Below are positions 58,418 to 64,000 of a stretch of 64,000 nucleotides of DNA, in pieces. The notes beneath the pieces are model-generated. The model saw only the letters and a list, made by a program, of their open reading frames with translations. It was not told the DNA's origin and searched no databases. Location of the stretch: assembly GCF_028548475.1 (NCBI RefSeq), contig NZ_JAQQLE010000015.1, positions 1 to 64,000 on the forward strand, written 5' to 3'. The position numbers and the translations under genes were made by a program. Each line of letters opens with the position of its first letter. The stretch's first letter is position 1. The DNA is from Vogesella margarita (GTDB lineage: Bacteria > Pseudomonadota > Gammaproteobacteria > Burkholderiales > Chromobacteriaceae).

Positions 58418-58813
58418 TCAAGGGTTGGCCGCAAGCGCGCTCTCGCAGACCACGAAAGCGAACGCGTGTTGTTGTTCATCGCTGATCGACAAGTGTACCG
58501 CGCAGATGCCGCGCTGGTGCAGGAAGTCCTGCAGCGGATCGGAAAAGGCAAACATCGGCTTGCCCAGCGCATCGTGCACCACGGCAATCGCGGTCAGCAG
58601 CACCGGCGCACGCACGCCGGTACCCAGCGCCTTGCCCAGCGCCTCCTTGGCGGCGAAGCGCTTGGCGAGAAAGCGCGCCGGCTGTTTCGCCAGCGCCAGC
58701 TCAGCCCGCTCAGATTCGGCCAGCAAACGTTGGCCGCAACGCAGACCGTGACGTGCCAGCAACGCGTCGAAGCGCTCGATGCGCGCCATGTCGGTGCCGA
58801 TGCCGTAAATCAT
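58418..58813 (-). CDS. acpS: Holo-[acyl-carrier-protein] synthase
   Basis: The 131-residue enzyme transfers phosphopantetheine from CoA to acyl carrier protein. [15 protein letters not shown] carries the metal-binding Asp and [16 protein letters not shown] the Glu and Lys of the active site. Length fits (E. coli 126 aa). It overlaps the pdxJ stop by one base (TAATG), as in E. coli where pdxJ-acpS are also coupled. A repeat copy sits at its 3' end. Confidence 0.95.
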   Translation of the reverse strand: MIYGIGTDMARIERFDALLARHGLRCGQRLLAESERAELALAKQPARFLAKRFAAKEALGKALGTGVRAPVLLTAIAVVHDALGKPMFAFSDPLQDFLHQRGICAVHLSISDEQQHAFAFVVCESALAANP

Positions 58814-59547
58814 TACAGCCCCTGACGACCTTCGATCATCAGCGCCTTCATCTGCCGCACCGCCTCGGCAAAGCCGACAAACAGCGCGTGGCTGACCAGC
58901 GCGTGACCGATGTTCAGCTCGGCGATCTCCGCAATCGCGGCGATCGGTTTCACGTTGTGGTAGTTGAGGCCGTGACCGGCGTTGACCACCATGCCGAGAT
59001 GGCTGCCGAACACCGCCGCCTCGCGGATGCGCGCAAGCTCGACCTGCTGCTCGTCATGCTTGAAATCGGCGTGGGCGTAGGCGCCGGTGTGCAGCTCGAT
59101 CACGCGGGCGCCGGCGTCGAACGCGGCCTGGATCTGCTCACGATCCGGGTCGATGAAGATCGACACCCGGCTGCCCGCCGCCGTCAGCTGGCGGGTGAAG
59201 TCGCGCACCTGGTCGAAGTAGCGGATCACGTCGAGGCCACCCTCGGTGGTCACTTCCTCGCGTTTTTCCGGCACCAGGCACACGTCTTCCGGCTGCACGC
59301 GCAGCGCGTTGGCCAGCATCTCGTCGGTCAGCGCCATTTCCAGGTTCATGCGCGTCTTGATCACGCGGCGCATGGTGTCGACATCGTGGTCCTGGATATG
59401 GCGGCGGTCTTCACGCAGATGCAGCGTGATCAGGTCGGCGCCGCTGGATTCGGCCACCAGTGCCGCCTCGATCGGGCTGGGGAAACGGGTACCGCGCGCC
59501 TGGCGCAGCGTCGCCACATGATCGATGTTTACACCTAGCAATATCAT
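58813..59547 (-). CDS. pdxJ: Pyridoxine 5'-phosphate synthase
   Basis: The 244-residue TIM-barrel enzyme forms pyridoxine phosphate from deoxyxylulose phosphate and aminoacetone phosphate. [17 protein letters not shown] and [15 protein letters not shown] are signatures, and ELHTGAYA and [11 protein letters not shown] bind phosphate. It lies between recO and acpS, the standard order. Confidence 0.96.
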   Translation of the reverse strand: MILLGVNIDHVATLRQARGTRFPSPIEAALVAESSGADLITLHLREDRRHIQDHDVDTMRRVIKTRMNLEMALTDEMLANALRVQPEDVCLVPEKREEVTTEGGLDVIRYFDQVRDFTRQLTAAGSRVSIFIDPDREQIQAAFDAGARVIELHTGAYAHADFKHDEQQVELARIREAAVFGSHLGMVVNAGHGLNYHNVKPIAAIAEIAELNIGHALVSHALFVGFAEAVRQMKALMIEGRQGL

Positions 59548-59572
59548 TCTGTATCTCCGGCAAGGCGCGCCG

Positions 59573-60301
59573 TCAGTCGGACAGCGCGTAGAGGGTAGTC
59601 AGCAGTTCGCGCGAAGCCAGCGGCTCCGGCCCCAGCAACTCGTCCAGCAACAGCCGCAACAGCAGGCGCGCTTCGCGCCGGGTCTGCGGCTGCTCGAAAT
59701 CGGCGGCGGCCAGCGCCAGCAAGGTGGCGCCACTGACGTTGGCCGTGCCGCGCGGTGCCTGCTCGCTGTCGGTCGGCTCTGGCGCGGCGCCGAAGCGGCA
59801 CAGGTAGCGTGCCTGCGGCACGATGGGCTGCGCCAGGTGATCCTGTGTCAGCGCTGGCGCATAACCCAGCTCTTCCAGTAGCGCCAGCTCAAAGCGGCGC
59901 AGCACGGTGGCAGTCAGCGCATGGTCGACCAGGCTGCGCACCGCGCGATCGTACAGCTTGAACAGCGATGGCGACGGGTCGTCGCGGGCCGCCAGGCGCA
60001 GCACCAGTTCGTTGAGATAGAAACCGGTCACCAGCCGCGCACCGGCAAACTGCGGCACGCCGCCGCGCCAGTCGGCGCTGTGCAGGGTGCGCAATTCGCC
60101 CTTGCCGAACCAGGCCAGCTGCAAGGGCTGGAACGGCAGCAACAGCCCGCGCAGGTCGGAACGCGGCCGCCGTGCGCCGCGCGCCACCAGCGTGAAACGC
60201 CCGTGGTCGCGGGTCAGCACTTCCACCAGCAGGCTGGTCTCGCGGTAGGGCTGGGTGTGCAGCACGTAGGCCGGCTGGCGATCAACCTTGCCCTGCTGCA
60301 T
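59573..60301 (-). CDS. recO: DNA repair protein RecO
   Basis: The 242-residue protein loads RecA with RecR and anneals DNA. It has an N-terminal OB fold ([30 protein letters not shown]) and a helical domain ([17 protein letters not shown]). It lacks the zinc-finger cysteines of some RecO. The start MQQGK at 60301 lies inside the end of the upstream monooxygenase-like gene (20-nt overlap), so coupling is likely; a longer upstream frame was rejected. Confidence 0.92.
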   Translation of the reverse strand: MQQGKVDRQPAYVLHTQPYRETSLLVEVLTRDHGRFTLVARGARRPRSDLRGLLLPFQPLQLAWFGKGELRTLHSADWRGGVPQFAGARLVTGFYLNELVLRLAARDDPSPSLFKLYDRAVRSLVDHALTATVLRRFELALLEELGYAPALTQDHLAQPIVPQARYLCRFGAAPEPTDSEQAPRGTANVSGATLLALAAADFEQPQTRREARLLLRLLLDELLGPEPLASRELLTTLYALSD

Positions 60302-60638
60302 CCGTCCCTGCCTGCGGCTTGCGCCAGCCGTGTACGCGGCCAACCTCTGCCACGCGCAGCTCGAAGCCTGCATACCACTGCGCAAAGCCCTGCCGCTGCG
60401 CCAGCTGGTGCTCGCTATTGGCCTTCCACGCCGCGATGGCCGCTTCGCTGTCCCAGTACGACACGGTGATGCCGAAACCGTCGGCATCGCGCACGCTTTC
60501 CACACCGAGAAAACCGGGCTGCCCGGCCGCCAGCTCGACCATGCGCTGACCCATGTCGGCGTAGCCCTCATCGACAACGCTGCGCTGGCTGCTGAAAATC
60601 ACCGCCCAGTACGGCGGCTCGGGAGTGTTCGCAAACAT
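60282..60638 (-). CDS. Antibiotic biosynthesis monooxygenase (ABM)-domain protein
   Basis: The 118-residue protein has a ferredoxin-like ABM dimer fold: WAVIFSSQRS, MVELAAGQPGFLGVESVRD, ITVSYWDSEAAIAAWK. Such proteins are monooxygenases or haem-handling enzymes of varied role, often unassigned. It is inserted between era and recO, which are neighbours in many genomes, and overlaps recO by 20 nt. Confidence 0.85.
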   Translation of the reverse strand: MFANTPEPPYWAVIFSSQRSVVDEGYADMGQRMVELAAGQPGFLGVESVRDADGFGITVSYWDSEAAIAAWKANSEHQLAQRQGFAQWYAGFELRVAEVGRVHGWRKPQAGTDAAGQG

Positions 60639-60660
60639 GCGGCCAACCTTTTGTTCAGGC

Positions 60661-61551
60661 TCAGTTGAGGCCGAAATCGCGCAGGAAGCGTACGTCGTCG
60701 GCCCAGCCGGACTTCACCTTCACCCACACCTCGAGGAACACCTTGCAGTCGAACAGCTGCTCCATATCGAGACGGGCTTCGGTGGAAATCTTTTTCAGTT
60801 TCTCGCCGCCACGGCCGATCACGATCGGCTTCTGCCCTTCCTTGTCCACCAAGATGGCGACGTGGATGCGGAACATGTGGCCATCGACCTCGAAAGCCTC
60901 GACCTCCACGTTCATCTCGTACGGCAGCTCTTCACCCAGGTAGCGGAACAGCTTCTCGCGCACGATCTCGGCAGCGAGGAAACGCTGGCTCTTGTCAGTG
61001 ATCATGTCTTCCGGGTACAGCGGCATCGAGACTGGCAGGTGCGGGCGCACCTTGTCCAGCAGCTCGCCCAGACGCTGGCCGTGCTTGGCGCTGACCACTT
61101 CGGCGTCGGTGAACTCGAACTCGGCGCGGACCTGGTCGATGAACATGCTCAGCATCAGGCTGTCCTTGGCCTTGTCGACCTTGTTCAGCACCAGGATCAC
61201 CGGCGTATTCTTCGGCAGCAGCGCCATCACTTCGCGGTCGGCGTTGGACAGACGCATCGCTTCCAGCACGAACAGCACGCAATCGACGCTACCCAGGGTG
61301 TCCTTCACCGACTGGTTCAGCGTGGCATTGAGCGCGCCCTTGTGGAAGGTCTGGAAGCCCGGGGTATCGACGAACACGAACTGCGCGTTCGGCTCGGTAT
61401 GGATGCCGTTGACGCGGTGGCGCGTGGTCTGCGCCTTTTTCGAGGTAATGCTGATTTTCTGGCCGATGAGATGGTTCATCAGCGTGGATTTGCCCACATT
61501 GGGGCGGCCAACGATGGCGACAAAGCCACAGCGGAAATCGGTATCGGTCAT
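60661..61551 (-). CDS. era: GTPase Era
   Basis: The 296-residue GTPase aids 16S rRNA maturation and 30S assembly. G1 is GRPNVGKS (15-22), G3 DTPGF, G4 NKVD, and a C-terminal KH domain includes PIVIGRGGEKLKKISTEAR. Length matches E. coli Era (301 aa). It follows rnc with a 3-nt gap, the conserved rnc-era pairing. Confidence 0.97.
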   Translation of the reverse strand: MTDTDFRCGFVAIVGRPNVGKSTLMNHLIGQKISITSKKAQTTRHRVNGIHTEPNAQFVFVDTPGFQTFHKGALNATLNQSVKDTLGSVDCVLFVLEAMRLSNADREVMALLPKNTPVILVLNKVDKAKDSLMLSMFIDQVRAEFEFTDAEVVSAKHGQRLGELLDKVRPHLPVSMPLYPEDMITDKSQRFLAAEIVREKLFRYLGEELPYEMNVEVEAFEVDGHMFRIHVAILVDKEGQKPIVIGRGGEKLKKISTEARLDMEQLFDCKVFLEVWVKVKSGWADDVRFLRDFGLN

Positions 61552-61554
61552 GGC

Positions 61555-62259
61555 TTATTTCTTGCCTGCGGCAAAGTGTTGTTCAAGCAGCAGCAGCGCG
61601 GCGTCGGCCGCCTGCTGCTCTGCCCCGCGACGGCTGACGCCGTCGCCGGTGGTGATGATGCCCAGCTCGGCCAGATCGCACTGCACGCGGAAGCTCTGCT
61701 CGTGCGCTTCGCCGCTCTGCGACAGGATGCTGTAACGCGGCAGGGACAGCCGGCGCGCCTGCAATGCCTCCTGCAGCCGGGTCTTGGCGTCCTTGGCGTG
61801 CTTGCTGGGGTCGATGGCGACCACGCGCTCCTGGTACAGGCGGCGCACCACACGCTCCGCCGCCATGAAGTCGCTATCGAAGCTGATGGCGGCAAAGATG
61901 GCCTCCACCGCATCGGCCAGGATCGACGGCCGGTTGAAACCGCCGCTCTTCAGCTCGCCCTCGCCCAAGTACAGGTAATCGCCCAGCTTCAGCTGCTGCG
62001 CGATCTCGGCCAGCGTGCTCTGGTTCACCAGGTTGGCGCGCAGGCGCGACAGCTCGCCTTCCGACAGTTTCGGAAAGTGATCGAACAGCATCCTGGCGAC
62101 GGTGTAGTTGAGAATGCTGTCGCCAACGAACTCGAAACGTTCGTTGTTCGGCGCGCCAAAGCTGCGATGGGTTACTGCCTGGCGCAGCAATTCGAAGCGG
62201 CTAAAAGAATAATCCAGCGCCGTGCACAGGCGCCGGAAACGTTGATCAGGCTGATTCAC
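61555..62259 (-). CDS. rnc: Ribonuclease III
   Basis: The 234-residue double-strand RNase processes rRNA and mRNA. The RNase III signature NERFEFVGDSILNYTVA carries catalytic Asp and Glu, with a second Glu in ADAVEAIFAAI, and a double-stranded RNA-binding domain fills the last 70 residues (KTRLQEALQARRLSLPRY). It is preceded 5 nt upstream by a DUF4845 gene. Confidence 0.97.
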   Translation of the reverse strand: MNQPDQRFRRLCTALDYSFSRFELLRQAVTHRSFGAPNNERFEFVGDSILNYTVARMLFDHFPKLSEGELSRLRANLVNQSTLAEIAQQLKLGDYLYLGEGELKSGGFNRPSILADAVEAIFAAISFDSDFMAAERVVRRLYQERVVAIDPSKHAKDAKTRLQEALQARRLSLPRYSILSQSGEAHEQSFRVQCDLAELGIITTGDGVSRRGAEQQAADAALLLLEQHFAAGKK

Positions 62260-62264
62260 TATGT

Positions 62265-62633
62265 TTAGGGATTCGATTCCAGGACAGGGGTACCTGCCTC
62301 ATGTTCAAAAGAAAGGATCAGGCCGATATGGTCGACCAGGGGCACTTCGCGGCGATAGCGCACGCCGATGCCGACCGTATTCGGCGTCGTCAGGATGTGC
62401 AGGTCTTCCGGCTTGATCGAGACGATGCCGTGCACCGTGGTGCGGTCCCTGAATTCGCGACGCAACTCGCCATCAGTTTTCCCTGGGGTCGCCGCCATTT
62501 CGTCGATGGTCTTCTTGATCGCGAAATACTCGGTGTACACCGGCAAGAGCTTGAAGAAGCCCAGCAACACGACCGACAACACGATGGCCAGTGCCAGCAC
62601 CACCAACAGGGAAAAACCACGTTGCTGCTTCAT
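62265..62633 (-). CDS. DUF4845 small membrane protein
   Basis: The 122-residue protein has one N-terminal membrane helix (GFSLLVVLALAIVLSVVLLG, resembling a pseudopilin start) and a soluble domain containing AIKKTIDEMAATPGKTD. DUF4845 genes lie between lepB and rnc in many proteobacteria; function unknown. The ATG at 62633 follows AGGAG; an in-frame GTG 15 nt upstream is less likely. Confidence 0.88.
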   Translation of the reverse strand: MKQQRGFSLLVVLALAIVLSVVLLGFFKLLPVYTEYFAIKKTIDEMAATPGKTDGELRREFRDRTTVHGIVSIKPEDLHILTTPNTVGIGVRYRREVPLVDHIGLILSFEHEAGTPVLESNP

Positions 62634-62653
62634 ATCATGCTCCTGCACCCGGA

Positions 62654-63616
62654 TTAATGGATGGATTTGCCAATACGCGAGAAGTCACCCAGGTTCAGCC
62701 AGATCAGGAACGCCTTGCCTACCAGCAGACGATCCTCGACAAAGCCCCAGTAGCGGCTGTCTTCGCTGTTGTCGCGATTGTCACCCATCATGAAATAGTG
62801 TCCCTGCGGCACCTTGCAGCTGAAGCCGTCGTCGCGGTATTCGCAGTTTTCACGCAACGCAAAGGAGCGCACACCGGCCGGGTTGTAAACCGGCGCCTCC
62901 GGAATCACCAGCGTATCGTAGCTGACCTTGCCCAAGGTTTCGGTATAGCGCTGGTTCTGCACCAGCATCAAGCCCTGTTCCAGGTAGCTGTGCTCGCCGG
63001 CGCTCAGGCGCGGCAGCAGCTTGCCGTTTACCGACAGCTGCTTGTTGCGGTATTCCACCGTGTCCCCCGGCAGGCCGATGGCACGCTTGATGAAGCTGAC
63101 CTTCTCGTTTTCCGGATAGGCAAACACCACCACGTCGCCATGCTCGACCTTGCCGACCGGCACAAACACCTTGTTCAGCACCGGCACGCGCAGGCCGTAG
63201 CCGAACTTGTTGACCAGAATGAAGTCGCCGACCACCAGTCCCGGGCGCATCGAGCTGGAAGGAATCTGGAACGGCTCCACCACGAAGGCGCGTAGCAGGA
63301 ACACCACCGCAATCACAGGGAAGAAGCCGCGCGGGAAGTCGATATAGTGCGGCACCACCACGCCCGGTTGCCGGCGCTTGGCCAGCACCAGCTTGTCGAA
63401 CAGCCAGACGCCACCGGTCACCACCACCACGAGCAGCATCACCGCGGTGAAGCTCATGTGGTCGGACAGCAGGCCGAAGGCCCCGCCCAGAACCGCCAGA
63501 TAGCCCCACTCGATGGATGCAGCGTGGGTACCGTCTTCCCGCTTGCCGCCAAACGCGATCAGCATCACGCCGACCGCCAGCAGCACCATCCACGCCCAGA
63601 ACAGGTTTGCCCCCAT
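62654..63616 (-). CDS. lepB: Signal peptidase I
   Basis: The 320-residue inner-membrane protease removes signal peptides from exported proteins. Catalytic S122 lies in IPSSSMRPG and K177 in FIKRAIGLPGD; GDNRDNSEDSRYWG is box E. Several N-terminal membrane helices precede the periplasmic domain. The ATG directly follows the lepA stop (TAAATG), so translation is coupled. Confidence 0.96.
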   Translation of the reverse strand: MGANLFWAWMVLLAVGVMLIAFGGKREDGTHAASIEWGYLAVLGGAFGLLSDHMSFTAVMLLVVVVTGGVWLFDKLVLAKRRQPGVVVPHYIDFPRGFFPVIAVVFLLRAFVVEPFQIPSSSMRPGLVVGDFILVNKFGYGLRVPVLNKVFVPVGKVEHGDVVVFAYPENEKVSFIKRAIGLPGDTVEYRNKQLSVNGKLLPRLSAGEHSYLEQGLMLVQNQRYTETLGKVSYDTLVIPEAPVYNPAGVRSFALRENCEYRDDGFSCKVPQGHYFMMGDNRDNSEDSRYWGFVEDRLLVGKAFLIWLNLGDFSRIGKSIH

Positions 63617-64000
63617 TTACTTGTCCCCAACTTGCAAGATCGCGAGGAAGGCTTCCTGTGGAATCTCCACGTTGCCTACCTGCTTCATTCGCTTCTTACC
63701 GGCCTTCTGCTTTTCCAGCAGCTTTTTCTTACGGGTGATGTCGCCACCGTAGCACTTGGCCAGCACGTTCTTGCGCAGCGCCTTCACCGTTTCACGGGCG
63801 ATGATGTGGCCGCCGATCGCTGCCTGCACCGCGATGTCGAACATCTGGCGCGGAATCAGCTCGCGCATCTTCGACACCAGCTCGCGACCGCGATACACGC
63901 TGGTGGCGCGGTGCACGATCAGGCTCAGCGCATCGACCTTCTCGCTGTTGACCAGCACGTCCAGCTTCACCAGATCGGCGGACTGGAATTCCTTGAACTC
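63617..64000 (-). CDS. lepA: Elongation factor 4 (LepA), C-terminal part
   Basis: The last 127 residues of LepA are present; the gene continues beyond the window. The segment [18 protein letters not shown], the run [20 protein letters not shown] and the basic LepA-specific tail ([19 protein letters not shown]) are diagnostic. LepA is a ribosome-bound GTPase involved in back-translocation or initiation. It heads the lepA-lepB pair. Confidence 0.95.
   Translation of the reverse strand, partial: EFKEFQSADLVKLDVLVNSEKVDALSLIVHRATSVYRGRELVSKMRELIPRQMFDIAVQAAIGGHIIARETVKALRKNVLAKCYGGDITRKKKLLEKQKAGKKRMKQVGNVEIPQEAFLAILQVGDK

Overview
The window is GC-rich, densely coding DNA from a Gram-negative bacterium. 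Gene content and order (lepA-lepB-DUF4845-rnc-era-recO-pdxJ-acpS-nagZ, DUF3579, DUF2788, NorVW with NsrR, a complete Kdp system) point to Betaproteobacteria, most likely Neisseriales/Chromobacteriaceae (Vogesella- or Chromobacterium-like). The taxon is inferred from protein resemblance, not searched. No rRNA, tRNA, CRISPR array, insertion sequence or prophage was seen; this reads as ordinary chromosome.

Layout. 0-7.7 kb: YghU-like GST, a LysR-type regulator divergent from malic enzyme maeB, an RlmN-like radical SAM methyltransferase, and a LysR-type regulator divergent from an NfsB-like nitroreductase. 7.7-14 kb: sbcDC nuclease operon, then an EamA exporter divergent from an Lrp-type regulator. 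14-17.3 kb: nitric oxide detoxification module (nsrR, norV, norW) with two tandem NsrR-like operators and an FNR-like box. 17.5-24.4 kb: two secreted unknown proteins, a GGDEF cyclase, a ferric-reductase-like flavocytochrome divergent from a MarR regulator, a zinc-ribbon protein, and a frameshifted PQQ sugar dehydrogenase. 24.4-32.6 kb: kdp locus, including kdpF and an additional 33-residue membrane ORF ahead of it. 32.8-34.5 kb: cupin, and a group III truncated globin overlapping a ferredoxin-NADP reductase, with a third NsrR-like site upstream. 34.5-48 kb: Gcr-type membrane protein, lysR/lysA, selD/selU with overlapping start codons, a second GGDEF protein, DmeF and its RcnR-type regulator with two operators, YajQ cluster, argF-argG. 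48-57 kb: basic amino acid decarboxylase, dinG, DUF3579, map, a frameshifted PilZ-like gene, SulP transporter. 57-64 kb: the nagZ...lepA cluster on the minus strand, truncated inside lepA at the window edge.

The strongest unexplained signal is a dispersed 9-mer, GCGGCCAAC / GTTGGCCGC, present in about fifty exact copies on both strands, inside genes and between them. In intergenic spaces it is often paired head-to-head as a hairpin, and several pairs look like terminators. This is the behaviour of a DNA uptake sequence of the Neisseria type, but the motif is different. A second system-level inference is a three-operator NsrR regulon linking flavorubredoxin NorVW to a globin/reductase pair.
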